Of a stretch of 59,307 nt of DNA, positions 8,507 to 17,060 are shown piece by piece. The position numbers and the translations under genes are program-made. Each line of letters starts with the position of its first letter. Position 1 is the stretch's first letter. The notes beneath the pieces were generated by a model, which was not told the DNA's origin, made no database searches, and worked only from the letters and a program-made list of their open reading frames with translations. The stretch covers positions 1 to 59,307 of the forward strand of contig SUWF01000019.1 of assembly GCA_015061575.1 (NCBI GenBank), in the 5' to 3' direction. The stretch comes from Lentisphaerota bacterium. GTDB lineage: Bacteria > Verrucomicrobiota > Lentisphaeria > Victivallales > Victivallaceae.

Positions 8507-8989
8507 TCAATTTGTCAGCCGGGTAATGGCCGGAAAAGCCGCCGAACAGCTGCCGTCGGGCAGAAAATTGACCTTGATTTGATAGCTGAAGCGTTGTTCA
8601 ATCTGCTGATGTGTTGCAGGAACGGCCGCCCGCCCGGAAACAATCGCAGTGTGATCATCCAGCAGTTCAAGTGCCGGTGTACGGCTATCCGGCGGCAGAA
8701 TGACTGCACCCTCCGGCAGCAGCTGCAGCAGCGCACTTTCGGCACAGGAGCAGAGTTTCCGGCTGAGTTCATTGGCAACACTTATTGCGGGGCTTTCCGG
8801 CAGCACAGTGCTGTAGCGCTGCAAGCTTGCCGGTGAGGTATGCCTGGCGTCAGCGGTATTGGACAAAAATTTGCGGCGGGGATGCCGCGGATCGCGCAAG
8901 TTGTTGGAACGCAAAAAATTGATCAATAAAGCCAGAGCGATTGCCGACACCAGCAGTATGATGATCCTGATTTTATATTTGAGCTTCAT
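8507..8989 (-). CDS. Small membrane-anchored protein of the MotA-like operon
   Basis: 160 residues. One N-terminal transmembrane helix (IIILLVSAIALALLINFL) follows a Lys-rich start, then a soluble, probably periplasmic, domain of unknown family. The start overlaps the preceding gene by 17 nt, so it belongs to the MotA/TolQ-like channel operon. It may be an accessory or load-binding part of that complex. No catalytic motif is visible. Confidence 0.6.
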   Translation of the reverse strand: MKLKYKIRIIILLVSAIALALLINFLRSNNLRDPRHPRRKFLSNTADARHTSPASLQRYSTVLPESPAISVANELSRKLCSCAESALLQLLPEGAVILPPDSRTPALELLDDHTAIVSGRAAVPATHQQIEQRFSYQIKVNFLPDGSCSAAFPAITRLTN

Positions 8990-9866
8990 AATTGCTCCTT
9001 TCGGCCGTGCGCAAGATAGCTCCGGAATCCGGAATGATGCGCCAGAAATAGCTCCATTGGTTTTGCCGCAGTATTTCCAAAATTTGAGCGGTCAGGGCAA
9101 CGGCATCCGGCGTGGCCAGTATTTCAATAAAATAGTTTTGACGGTCATCCGGCAGCAGGCGGAACAGTGAATGCTGGAAATTTTCCGCCGTATGCCCTTT
9201 GTCCGGTTGGGGCGCCAGCCGGTAAAAGGTGTGGCCGTGGGCCGAAAAGCGTTTTACCGTTACCTCGCCAACAGTGTCAGCGGCTGTGCGCAGCTGCTGG
9301 TTGCTGCCGATCAGAAAGAGCTTTTGAGCGGTGAGCAGCAGCCGCCAGGGCTGGCGGTTTTTTACCGGAACAGCCAGCGGCAGTTGCTCGGGCTGACCGG
9401 GGAGCTGCTGCAGGGATTTTTTCAGTTGGCTGATTTCGGTTTGCAAGGCTTGAGTGCTGCCGGGACGATCGGCATTTGCCCGGAGCTGGCGTTCGCGGTG
9501 CAGCTGGCGCAGTTTTTGTTGGGAGCGTTCTATATTGTCGGCCAATTGATTGGCGGTTTGAGCGGCGGCTCGATAACGCTCCTGCAAAGTATTATCGGTT
9601 TTGCCGGTGGCGGTATCCGGCGGTGGCAGGGAAGTTAAAAGCGAACTTTCCAGCTGCAGATTTTTCAGTTGAGTCTGCAAAAACACCAGTTCCTGTTGGG
9701 CCGCTTTAAGCTTTTGAGCATCGATATATTGTTCCGGATCCAGCAGCTTTTGGCCGGTCGTTACGCCGCCCAGCACGATCGCCAGCAGCAGCACCGCACC
9801 AAAAATATTGCACATGGCATCCAGCAAAAGCTCCAGACTGTCCGGCGGCAGCAGGTGTTTTTTCAT
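8973..9866 (-). CDS. ExbD/MotB-like single-TM coiled-coil protein (second partner)
   Basis: 297 residues. Near the N-terminus is a membrane helix with an acidic residue at its entry: LLLDAMCNIFGAVLLLAIVL, with Asp 16. This resembles the proton-carrying Asp of ExbD, TolR or MotB. A long coiled coil follows (about 45-150, rich in Gln/Leu/Glu), then a compact C-terminal domain (about 165-297). No OmpA peptidoglycan-binding motif is visible. The start overlaps the previous stop by four bases (ATGA). It probably works with the MotA-like protein and its sister encoded at 9863-10681. Confidence 0.6.
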   Translation of the reverse strand: MKKHLLPPDSLELLLDAMCNIFGAVLLLAIVLGGVTTGQKLLDPEQYIDAQKLKAAQQELVFLQTQLKNLQLESSLLTSLPPPDTATGKTDNTLQERYRAAAQTANQLADNIERSQQKLRQLHRERQLRANADRPGSTQALQTEISQLKKSLQQLPGQPEQLPLAVPVKNRQPWRLLLTAQKLFLIGSNQQLRTAADTVGEVTVKRFSAHGHTFYRLAPQPDKGHTAENFQHSLFRLLPDDRQNYFIEILATPDAVALTAQILEILRQNQWSYFWRIIPDSGAILRTAERSNYEAQI

Positions 9867-10681
9867 AATTCCAACCCTCCGGCATTTTCCGAAAAGAGCG
9901 GTTCCATAATGATTTTCAACTTCGGAAAGTGTTGATGCAAATCAGCTTTGAGTGCTTCCGCAAACATTCCGCCCGAGGGGCGCACCGCAATGACCAGCTG
10001 TTCGATCGCAGGGGTGGTATTCTGTAATTTTTGGCGCAGTTCCCGATAACCCTCCAGGGCTGGCAGCGGGGGGTGATCGGCGTGGGCTTGGCCCAAAAGC
10101 TGCCACACTTGGGGGGTATCGCTCCAGCGCCACGCATGGCGGGCGCAATCAAGTATGGCCGTGCGCCGTCCGGCAACGGAAAGTTTTCTGCGCAGCATCC
10201 GGTCGTTCAGTTTTTGCCGAAGCTGTTGAGCCTCGGCGGCCAGCTGAAGATATTTTTTTTGCTGTTCACCGATCGGGGCGGCCGCTTGTTCCAGTTGCGC
10301 GATTTCCTGCTGCAGCTGCTGTTGGAGCTGTTGGCGTTCGTTGATGACTTTTTCCAATTCGGCCAGCTGGAACCTGTGGTGATGCTGCAATTTCTGTTGT
10401 TGATTCTGTCGGGTGTGCTTTTGATGCCGGCTGCGGAGTTCTTCAAGCTGACTGCGCTGCCAGTCGATCCGGCGGTTGGTCTGAGCGATTTGGTCAGTAA
10501 GCTGCCGGTAGCTGCGGTAACTGGCGCCGGCAGTTCCGGGAGGTGCATCGGAGGTGTTTTTTTTGAGCCACGCACTGACCAGCACAATGATCATCAGCGA
10601 GCCTGCTAATGCTGTGATTATATCCTGAAAAGCAAAAAATGATACCGCCTGCCGGAAGGGCCGCCGCCGGAACGTTTTCAT
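9863..10681 (-). CDS. ExbD/MotB-like single-TM coiled-coil protein (first partner)
   Basis: 272 residues. A basic N-terminus (MKTFRRRPFRQ) precedes FFAFQDIITALAGSLMIIVL, a membrane helix with Asp 20 where ExbD/MotB proteins carry the proton-binding Asp. Residues 55-160 form a Gln-rich coiled coil. The C-terminal ~100 residues look like a small folded domain ending LKIIMEPLFSENAGGLEL. It starts directly after the MotA-like gene. Having two different B-type partners next to one A-type gene is unlike ExbBD, TolQR or MotAB. Confidence 0.6.
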   Translation of the reverse strand: MKTFRRRPFRQAVSFFAFQDIITALAGSLMIIVLVSAWLKKNTSDAPPGTAGASYRSYRQLTDQIAQTNRRIDWQRSQLEELRSRHQKHTRQNQQQKLQHHHRFQLAELEKVINERQQLQQQLQQEIAQLEQAAAPIGEQQKKYLQLAAEAQQLRQKLNDRMLRRKLSVAGRRTAILDCARHAWRWSDTPQVWQLLGQAHADHPPLPALEGYRELRQKLQNTTPAIEQLVIAVRPSGGMFAEALKADLHQHFPKLKIIMEPLFSENAGGLEL

Positions 10682-10683
10682 TA

Positions 10684-11493
10684 TCAGTAACTTTTTTTCT
10701 GATCGTTGAGGTGGTCATTTAAGACCGAAGTTTTGAGATTATGCAAAAATTCCGCTTCGGCTTGATTCTGGAACGACGCTATGATCTGCAATATCAGCGC
10801 CAGCACCAGTGCAATCAATGTCGTTTCAAATGCCGTGGCCAGTCCGCTGGTAACTTGCGGCAGAACAGCATTGAAGTTCAATTTATCGTCCGCTCCGGTC
10901 AATGCACCAAAGTTGCCCACCGCTTTAGCCAGCCCCAGCACTGTACCGATGAATCCCAGCACCGGCACCGACCAGATAAAACAGCTTATGGGCATAAAGC
11001 TTATTTCGGAATCCTGCTCCAGATCACTGCAGCGCTGCGCCACTGTTTCGGCCAGTTGGCCGGTCGGAGTATCTGCTGGTTGACTCTGGAGGGTTTTGCG
11101 CAGCGCCAGATAGGTTATATATTCAGCATCATCAAGCTCTTTTTGCAAATTCAAGCAGGAGGCGTTGTCGATCCCGGACAGTATTTTTGCCGCCTTGCGC
11201 TGGGCAGATAATTTGCTGCGTTTGATCATCAGCATCCCCAGCGCCCACATGGCCAGCAGCACAGTCAGCAGCGGTATCCAGCTGCGTTCGGCCTCGCCGT
11301 TTGGGAAAAACATTTCAATAAAAACTGCCTCCGGATAAAAGATCCGCAGCAGCGACAAGGTTCCGTATATCAAGGCGCAAAAGATCACTCCCAGTACCAG
11401 ACTGGAAAATTTCCCGGCGGCACACCAGTTGGCACTGCTCAGGCCAAAGCGTTCCTCGCAATCGAGTTTGACAATATCAAGTTGTTCTTTCAT
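10684..11493 (-). CDS. MotA/TolQ/ExbB-family proton channel protein
   Basis: 269 residues with about four membrane helices: residues 30-50 (LVLGVIFCALIYGTLSLL), 73-90 (LLTVLLAMWALGMLMI), and the hallmark pair near 170-190 (SVPVLGFIGTVLGLAKAVG) and 213-235 (LATAFETTLIALVLALILQI). The GFIGTVLGL and GLATAFETTLIAL segments are typical of the MotA_ExbB family. These proteins form the pentameric ring that turns ion flow into motion or force on a distant partner. First gene of a four-gene operon. Confidence 0.85.
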   Translation of the reverse strand: MKEQLDIVKLDCEERFGLSSANWCAAGKFSSLVLGVIFCALIYGTLSLLRIFYPEAVFIEMFFPNGEAERSWIPLLTVLLAMWALGMLMIKRSKLSAQRKAAKILSGIDNASCLNLQKELDDAEYITYLALRKTLQSQPADTPTGQLAETVAQRCSDLEQDSEISFMPISCFIWSVPVLGFIGTVLGLAKAVGNFGALTGADDKLNFNAVLPQVTSGLATAFETTLIALVLALILQIIASFQNQAEAEFLHNLKTSVLNDHLNDQKKSY

Positions 11494-11595
11494 TACATTT
11501 TATCCTGCCAGATTTGAGTTTGCTGTGCTTCAAAAGTCAATTTAACACCGGAGCGGCAAAAAATCAACTCCCGGAGAAAAATAATCTGCCGAAAT

Positions 11596-11624
11596 TTGAC
11601 AATTCCCATCTCAAGTTATATATT
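11596..11624 (+). promoter_or_regulatory. Promoter of the YihY/BrkB gene
   Basis: TTGACA, a 17-nt spacer and TATATT, 34 nt before the chosen start. It is close to the sigma-70 consensus. Confidence 0.75.
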
Positions 11625-11657
11625 GACATAAATTAATTTAATCAACAGGTGAATATT

Positions 11658-12938
11658 ATGGATAAAAAATCCCGTCGTCCGCTGAGCTGGTATTTCCGGC
11701 GCTGGCTGAATGTGATTATTGAATCGTTCAAGACTTTTGCCGCCGCAGAAGGGCAGCTGCGGGCTTCTTCGCTGACCTATTTTACTTTGTTTGCGATCGT
11801 GCCGGTCTTTGCTTTGCTGTTTGGGGTGGCCAAAGGTTTTGAGCTGGATGAGTGGCTGAAGCGGGAACTGGAGTCACGCATGAGCGAACACAGCGAAGTG
11901 CTGAGCTGGCTCTATAATTTTGCTGATACTACTTTGCGGGAAACCAAAGGCGGGATCGTAGCTGGAGTGGGCGCATTGATCCTCTGCTGGTCGGTCATCA
12001 AGATGATCGGCAATATCGAAAAAGCGGTCAACCGGGTCTGGCAAGTTAAAAAAGACCGGACGATTTTCCGCAAGATTACCGATTATCTCTCGTTTCTGGT
12101 GATCGCACCGGTACTGCTGCTGGCGGCCAGCTCGGCTTCGGTGGTGGTGGCGCACTATTTGCAGTCATTTTCCGAAAATCACCGCTGGCTGAGCGGCAGC
12201 CGGGCTTTGATCGAATTTGGCTTGCAGTGCGTGCCGTACTTTTTGACCTGGATGCTTTTTACCTTTATTTATGTATTTTTGCCCAATACCCGGGTGCGGT
12301 TCAGCGCCGCACTTTTTGGCGGGGTGTTGGCCGGGAGTATTTATCAGCTGCTGCAGGGCGGATATATTTTTGTGCAGATGGCTTTGTCCAGATACAACGT
12401 CATTTACGGCAGTTTTTCGGCGTTGCCGCTGTTTTTGATCTGGCTTTATTTAAGCTGGCTGATCGTGCTTTACGGCGTGACGTTGAGCTTTTTGTATCAG
12501 CGGTTTGACTACGACAGCAAGCAGGCCCGTGACCACGAACGCAGCGAGGGAGAAAAACGTCTGCTGGCGTTATTGATGGCCGCCTGCTGCGCCAAAGAAT
12601 TTGCGGAAGGCAAAGCGTTGCTGACTGCCGATGATCTGGCGGCGAAACTGAACATATCTTTTACGCTGACCAACGAAATATTGTTCAATTTGTGTTCGCA
12701 CCACATCCTGACGGCCGCCGCCAGCGAGGAGTACGACAACCCCGGCTATACCCCGGCGATGCCGCTGGAAAAAATGACGCTGCTGGAAGTTTTGACCCGC
12801 TACGATAATTGGCAGCTGGATGAAACAGTCAATATTACCGCTGTAAATCACACCACTGTGCAGGCAGCATTGCGCAACATAGCCGAAACAGTGAAAAAAT
12901 CCGATCAGAATATCCTGCTGCACAAATTGATCTGCTGA
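11658..12938 (+). CDS. YihY/BrkB family membrane protein
   Basis: 426 residues from the ATG at 11658 (AGGTG 8 nt before); a GTG at 11649 would overlap that site. About six membrane helices span residues 30-275, with the family signature LRASSLTYFTLFAIVPVFAL near the N-terminus, then NIEKAVNRVWQVKKDR and PNTRVRFSAALFGGVLAGS. A soluble C-terminal part (about 300-426) looks like a winged-helix domain. This is the longer, UPF0761/BrkB-like form. Despite old names (ribonuclease BN, serum resistance), the function is not established. Monocistronic as far as seen. Confidence 0.85.
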   Translation: MDKKSRRPLSWYFRRWLNVIIESFKTFAAAEGQLRASSLTYFTLFAIVPVFALLFGVAKGFELDEWLKRELESRMSEHSEVLSWLYNFADTTLRETKGGIVAGVGALILCWSVIKMIGNIEKAVNRVWQVKKDRTIFRKITDYLSFLVIAPVLLLAASSASVVVAHYLQSFSENHRWLSGSRALIEFGLQCVPYFLTWMLFTFIYVFLPNTRVRFSAALFGGVLAGSIYQLLQGGYIFVQMALSRYNVIYGSFSALPLFLIWLYLSWLIVLYGVTLSFLYQRFDYDSKQARDHERSEGEKRLLALLMAACCAKEFAEGKALLTADDLAAKLNISFTLTNEILFNLCSHHILTAAASEEYDNPGYTPAMPLEKMTLLEVLTRYDNWQLDETVNITAVNHTTVQAALRNIAETVKKSDQNILLHKLIC

Positions 12939-13017
12939 ATGAACATGCAGCTGCCCGCTCAAGATCCATCCGGCGATTCACATACGCTTGAACTTTGCAG
13001 CTTTTAACGCAAAAAAT

Positions 13018-13046
13018 TTGCCGAAGTGCGCTAAAAGTGCTATATT
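13018..13046 (+). promoter_or_regulatory. Promoter of the symporter-iorAB operon
   Basis: TTGCCG, a 17-nt spacer and TATATT, about 43 nt before the small accessory gene. Confidence 0.6.
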
Positions 13047-13088
13047 AATCAAATGTATGTAAATTGCATATTTGACAGGAGTTTTTTT

Positions 13089-13217
13089 ATGTTGGGAATG
13101 AGTGATCCGTGGGTGGCAGCGGCCTATCTGGCCAATATTGCTGTGACTCTGATATGTGTGATATATGGTATTGTCTGTTACAATACCGGCGATGACAGCG
13201 GGGAGAGCAGCAAATGA
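13089..13217 (+). CDS. Symporter small accessory protein (42 aa)
   Basis: A 42-residue membrane peptide starting MLGMSDPWVAAAYLANI, with one helix (VAAAYLANIAVTLICVIYGI) and a short acidic tail. An AGGAG site lies about 9 nt upstream. Its stop overlaps the start of the sodium:solute symporter gene (ATGA), so the two are translationally coupled. From memory, small proteins beginning MLG(M/L)SDPW are described as accessory peptides encoded just upstream of SSS-family symporters in anaerobes and archaea. The role, perhaps assembly or stability of the symporter, is not known here. Confidence 0.8.
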   Translation: MLGMSDPWVAAAYLANIAVTLICVIYGIVCYNTGDDSGESSK

Positions 13218-14791
13218 ATGTGACTTTGCTTTGTATTATTCTGCCGGTATTTCTGGCCGTGGTGGCGTTTTTGAGTTATCGCGGCTACCGGGCTACTGCC
13301 AGTTCCAAGGATTATCTGGTCGGCGGTAATTCGGTGCATCCGTTTGTCATGGCTATGAGCTACGGGGCGGCATTTATCAGCACTTCGGCGATCGTGGGCT
13401 TCGGCGGCGTGGCCGGACTGTATGGCATGGGACTGCTGTGGCTGCCGTTTATGAATATAGCTGTAGGGGTGCTGCTGGCATTTCTGGTCTTCGGACGCCG
13501 CACCCGCCGGATCGGGCAGAAGCTGGATGCCAATACTTTTCCGGAATTTATCGGACTGCGTTTTCAATCGCACCGGATCAAGATATTGATTGCGGCGATC
13601 ATCGTTATTTTTATGCCGATCTATTCCGGCGTGGTGCTGATCGGCGGTGCCCGTTTTGTGGAGCAGGCATTGGGGATCAACTACAATGCTGCCTTGCTGA
13701 TTTTTGCAGTTGTGGTGTCGATCTATGTAAGCTTCGGCGGCATCAAAGGCGTGATGTATGTAGATGCCATGCTGGGGGTGGTGATGGTCATCGGGATGCT
13801 GTCGCTGCTGGTCATGACCTACAAAGAGCTGGGTGGACTCGTTACGGCGCATCAAACGCTGAGCGATATGAAACACCTGGTTCCGGCCAATTTGGCCGCC
13901 CTGGGCCATGAGGGCTGGACAAGTATGCCCCGCTGGAATTCGCAGTGGTCATGGACGTTGATTTCCAGCTTGATCCTCGGCGTGGGCATCGGAGCTTTGG
14001 CGCAGCCGCAGCTGGCGGTGCGTTTTATGACTGTCAAAAGCGGTAAGCAGCTCAACCGTGCCGTACTGGTCGGATCGGTTTTCATCCTCTGCACTGCCGG
14101 TATAGCTTATGTGGTAGGTGCGCTGGCCAATGTGTGGTTTCTGCGGCACGAAAATGTGATCGCCATTCAGGCGGCCGGCGGCAATGCGGATTTGATCATT
14201 CCCCGGTTTATCGATGCGGCCATGCCCAAGGCGTTTGTCTATATATTCATGCTTACGCTGCTTTCGGCGGCTATGTCCACGTTAAGCTCGCTGGTGCATG
14301 TCAACGGCAGCAGTCTGGGCTACGACCTCTGCCGGACGCTGTTGGGCGAAAAGTGCGACAGCAAAAAAATCACCCGGCTGGGCATCGTACTGGGGATCAT
14401 TGCCAGCATTGCCGTGGCCTACATCTTCCCGCCCGGTATTGTGGCCCGGGGCACAGCGATCTTTTTCGGGATCTGTGCGGCGGCTTTTCTGCCGGCATAT
14501 TTTGCGGCGTTGTACTGGCGCCGGGCGACCCGGCCCGGTATTTGGGCCAGCATTATTACCGGAGCGGCCGTCAGTGCCTTCGGGCTGATGTTCATGCACC
14601 GGGCCGAATCCAAGGCGCTGGGAATCTGCAAAATGATTTTCGGCAGCGATGAGATCATCAGCAAGTTTCCGTGGCCGTTTGTTGATACCATCTGTTATGC
14701 GCTGCCGCTGGCGGCGTTGATGCTGATAATCGTGAGTTTGTTAACCAAACCAATTGATAAAGAACATATTAACCAATGTTTTGAGGAGTAA
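13214..14791 (+). CDS. Sodium:solute symporter (SSS/PutP-like family)
   Basis: 525 residues with about 13 membrane helices. Family features: DYLVGGNSVHPFVMAMSYGA near residue 35, FPEFIGLRFQ near 112, and SFGGIKGVMYVDAMLGVVMV near 175, the segment that in PutP/PanF carries sodium-site residues. It imports an organic solute with Na+. Linkage to iorAB directly downstream (gap 6 nt) suggests an aromatic or branched keto acid or amino acid as substrate; this is inference. Confidence 0.87.
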   Translation: MNVTLLCIILPVFLAVVAFLSYRGYRATASSKDYLVGGNSVHPFVMAMSYGAAFISTSAIVGFGGVAGLYGMGLLWLPFMNIAVGVLLAFLVFGRRTRRIGQKLDANTFPEFIGLRFQSHRIKILIAAIIVIFMPIYSGVVLIGGARFVEQALGINYNAALLIFAVVVSIYVSFGGIKGVMYVDAMLGVVMVIGMLSLLVMTYKELGGLVTAHQTLSDMKHLVPANLAALGHEGWTSMPRWNSQWSWTLISSLILGVGIGALAQPQLAVRFMTVKSGKQLNRAVLVGSVFILCTAGIAYVVGALANVWFLRHENVIAIQAAGGNADLIIPRFIDAAMPKAFVYIFMLTLLSAAMSTLSSLVHVNGSSLGYDLCRTLLGEKCDSKKITRLGIVLGIIASIAVAYIFPPGIVARGTAIFFGICAAAFLPAYFAALYWRRATRPGIWASIITGAAVSAFGLMFMHRAESKALGICKMIFGSDEIISKFPWPFVDTICYALPLAALMLIIVSLLTKPIDKEHINQCFEE

Positions 14792-14797
14792 TTATCT

Positions 14798-16399
14798 ATG
14801 GCAGGAAAACAACTGCTCAGCGGCAATGAAGCTATTGCATTGGCCGCTTTTGATGCCCGTGTTGCTTTCGGTGCCGGTTATCCCGGTACCCCCTCATCGG
14901 AAATTCTGGACGAATTTTCCAAGCTCGGCGGCAAGGCCCAATGGTCGCCCAATGAAAAGACCGCTTTGGAAAATGCCATCGGCGGAGCCTTCGGGCAGGT
15001 GCGTACTTTAGCTACGATGAAGCATGTTGGTTTGAACGTAGCTGCCGACCCGCTGTTCACTATTGCTTATTCCGGCACGCCGGGCGGTCTGGTGATCATC
15101 ACCGCTGACGATCCGGGGATGGCTTCCAGCCAGAACGAACAGGATAATCGCCGTTACGCCGCTGCTGCCGGAGTGCCGATGTTTGAACCGTCGGACTCGC
15201 AGGAAGCGTATGACTTTTTGTTTGAAGCTTTTGAGCTTTCCGAAAAATTCCACCAGCCGGTGCTTTACCGCCTGACTACCCGGGTCTGCCACAGCAAGAG
15301 CCTGGTCGCCCGGCGTGAACAGGCAGTGGAAGTTGCTCCGGCAGCTTACACCAAGGATGTCAAATCCAACGTGATGATCCCCGCTTACGCCCGGATCGCC
15401 CACAAAAATCTGCGCAAAAAACTTTCTGACATCGCTGCCGAAAGCAACGTTTCGACTGTTTACACCAAGCTCTTGAGCAAAGATTCCGAATTGGGCATCA
15501 TCACTTCCGGCATCAGCTATCACCATTGCCGGGAAGCGGCCCCGGATGCCTCCATACTCAAGCTGACTTTGACCTATCCGCTGCCGGAAGAAAAGATCAA
15601 GGCGTTTGCCGCTACGGTCAAACGCTGCGTGGTGGTCGAAGAAGGCGATCCGATTTTGTTTGAAGCGTGCAAAGCCATGGGCTTGAACGTGGAAGGCAAG
15701 AACGAAATGTACCGTTTCGGCGAATTGAACGTGGAACGTGTCCGCCGTATTTTGAATAACGATCTTACTGCCGAGCCGGTTCCGGCTCCCGGCAAGCCGC
15801 CGCAGCTGTGCGTGGGCTGCCCGCACCGGAAGTCTTACGAAGCACTCAAAGCGTTGAACTGCATCGTTACCGGCGACATCGGCTGCTATACGCTGGGGGT
15901 GCTGCCGCCCTTTGAAGCGGTCGATACCTGCGTATGTATGGGCGCCAGTGTTACCACCGGTCTGGGCCTGCGCCGGGTTTTGCCCGAAGCCGACGCCCGA
16001 AGGGTAGTCAGCGTGCTGGGCGACAGCACATTCTGGCACACCGGGATCAACGGCATTGTGGATATGATTTACAACAAGCCCGCCACCGGCCATGTGGTCA
16101 TGGTGCTGGATAACAGCATCACAGCCATGACCGGTTTGCAGGAACACCCCGGCACCGGCCGCAAACTCGACCATACTCCGGCCGAAAAACGGCTGGTGAT
16201 TGAAGATACTGTTAAGGCTATGGGGGTGGATAATGTTGATATCATCGACCCGCTGACTGAACAGGATAAACTGCGCAGCGTGCTGGCTGAACGTCTGGCC
16301 AGTAATGATACTACGGTCATCATCGCCCGCCGCCCCTGCATTCTGGGCGCGGTCAAAGCCAAGAGTTACGAAGAAGCAGCCAAGGAAGCAAAGAATTGA
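14798..16399 (+). CDS. iorA: Indolepyruvate:ferredoxin oxidoreductase alpha subunit (no ferredoxin tail)
   Basis: 533 residues. With IorB it oxidatively decarboxylates aryl-pyruvates to aryl-acyl-CoA using thiamine diphosphate. The N-terminal pyrimidine-binding domain has GNEAIALAAFDARVAFGAGYPG, and the core has LCVGCPHR, GDIGCYTLG and the TPP motif GDSTFWHTGINGIVDMIYNK followed by NSITAMTGLQEHPG. Known IorA proteins are ~600 residues and end in two [4Fe-4S] ferredoxin-type motifs. Here the protein stops at SYEEAAKEAKN with no CxxCxxC sequence. The next gene starts at once, and I see no frameshifted remnant. Confidence 0.88.
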   Translation: MAGKQLLSGNEAIALAAFDARVAFGAGYPGTPSSEILDEFSKLGGKAQWSPNEKTALENAIGGAFGQVRTLATMKHVGLNVAADPLFTIAYSGTPGGLVIITADDPGMASSQNEQDNRRYAAAAGVPMFEPSDSQEAYDFLFEAFELSEKFHQPVLYRLTTRVCHSKSLVARREQAVEVAPAAYTKDVKSNVMIPAYARIAHKNLRKKLSDIAAESNVSTVYTKLLSKDSELGIITSGISYHHCREAAPDASILKLTLTYPLPEEKIKAFAATVKRCVVVEEGDPILFEACKAMGLNVEGKNEMYRFGELNVERVRRILNNDLTAEPVPAPGKPPQLCVGCPHRKSYEALKALNCIVTGDIGCYTLGVLPPFEAVDTCVCMGASVTTGLGLRRVLPEADARRVVSVLGDSTFWHTGINGIVDMIYNKPATGHVVMVLDNSITAMTGLQEHPGTGRKLDHTPAEKRLVIEDTVKAMGVDNVDIIDPLTEQDKLRSVLAERLASNDTTVIIARRPCILGAVKAKSYEEAAKEAKN

Positions 16400-16400
16400 T

Positions 16401-16874
16401 ATGAGCAAGACAGTAAATATTATTGTTGCCGGTCTGGGCGGTCAGGGTGTGCTGAAAGCCTCCGATATTGTAGCCGAAGCCGTGTTCAGCGCCGGTTTTG
16501 ATGTCAAAAAAAGCGAAGTCCATGGTATGAGCCAGCGCGGCGGCTCCGTTTCCAGCGAAGTCCGCTACGGCGAAGATGTGGCCAGCCCCATGATCCCCGC
16601 CGGAGAAACCGACTTCCTGCTGGTGCTGGAAGATACCCAGATCGAAGTCAATAAACCCAAACTCAAAGCCGACGGTAAACTCATCACCCTGAGCGATGTG
16701 GATGCCAGCAAGCTGGAAAATCCCAAGACGATCAATATCGCCATGCTGGGCGTACTCAGCGCCAGTTTGCCGGAAATACCGGAAAACTGCTGGCTGAACG
16801 CCCTGAAAAAGTTTCTGCCCGAAAAACACCACGCAGTAAACCTCACCGCTTTCGCCCTCGGCCGCGGTAAATAA
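16401..16874 (+). CDS. iorB: Indolepyruvate:ferredoxin oxidoreductase beta subunit
   Basis: 157 residues from the ATG at 16401, one base past the iorA stop codon; shorter than the ~190-200 of typical IorB. It shows the gamma-domain signature of 2-oxoacid oxidoreductases: VAGLGGQGVLKASDIVAEA near the N-terminus, then VHGMSQRGGSVSSEVRYG. These bind CoA and complete the active site. It lacks Fe-S cysteines, as expected, so the IorAB pair seen here has no cluster of its own and would need a separate ferredoxin-like partner. Confidence 0.88.
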   Translation: MSKTVNIIVAGLGGQGVLKASDIVAEAVFSAGFDVKKSEVHGMSQRGGSVSSEVRYGEDVASPMIPAGETDFLLVLEDTQIEVNKPKLKADGKLITLSDVDASKLENPKTINIAMLGVLSASLPEIPENCWLNALKKFLPEKHHAVNLTAFALGRGK

Positions 16875-16899
16875 AAAAGCAAGGTGCTGGAGCTGATTC

Positions 16900-16950
16900 G
16901 GGGGAAGGGGAAAAAACACTTTTGAGGAAAGTGTTTTTTCCCCTTCCCCC
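16900..16950. repeat. Perfect 23-bp inverted repeat after iorB
   Basis: Arms 16900-16922 and 16928-16950 are exact reverse complements (GGGGGAAGGGG A6 CACTTT) around a TGAGG loop. It is 25 bp after the iorB stop and could end transcription from either side or stabilise the mRNA. There is no clear T run right after it. Confidence 0.75.
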
Positions 16951-16984
16951 GGCCCCCCATCCCCTTTTTCACAAACCTTTTCCT

Positions 16985-17024
16985 GGCCATTTTTATTTTT
17001 GCTGAGGCAAAAATAAAAATGGCC
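16985..17024. repeat. Perfect 18-bp inverted repeat
   Basis: Arms 16985-17002 (GGCCATTTTTATTTTTGC) and 17007-17024 are exact reverse complements with a TGAG loop. The loop resembles that of the hairpin 35 bp upstream, so both may come from the same kind of repeat element. Confidence 0.75.
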
Positions 17025-17060
17025 GACCTCGTTTGGTGAAATACTAATCAGCTTGGCGGC

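Noticed and set aside
8507-11493. Zorya-type anti-phage system
   Set aside because: The MotA-like gene suggested it, but there is no OmpA-type ZorB domain and no ZorC/ZorD or ZorE genes next to it.
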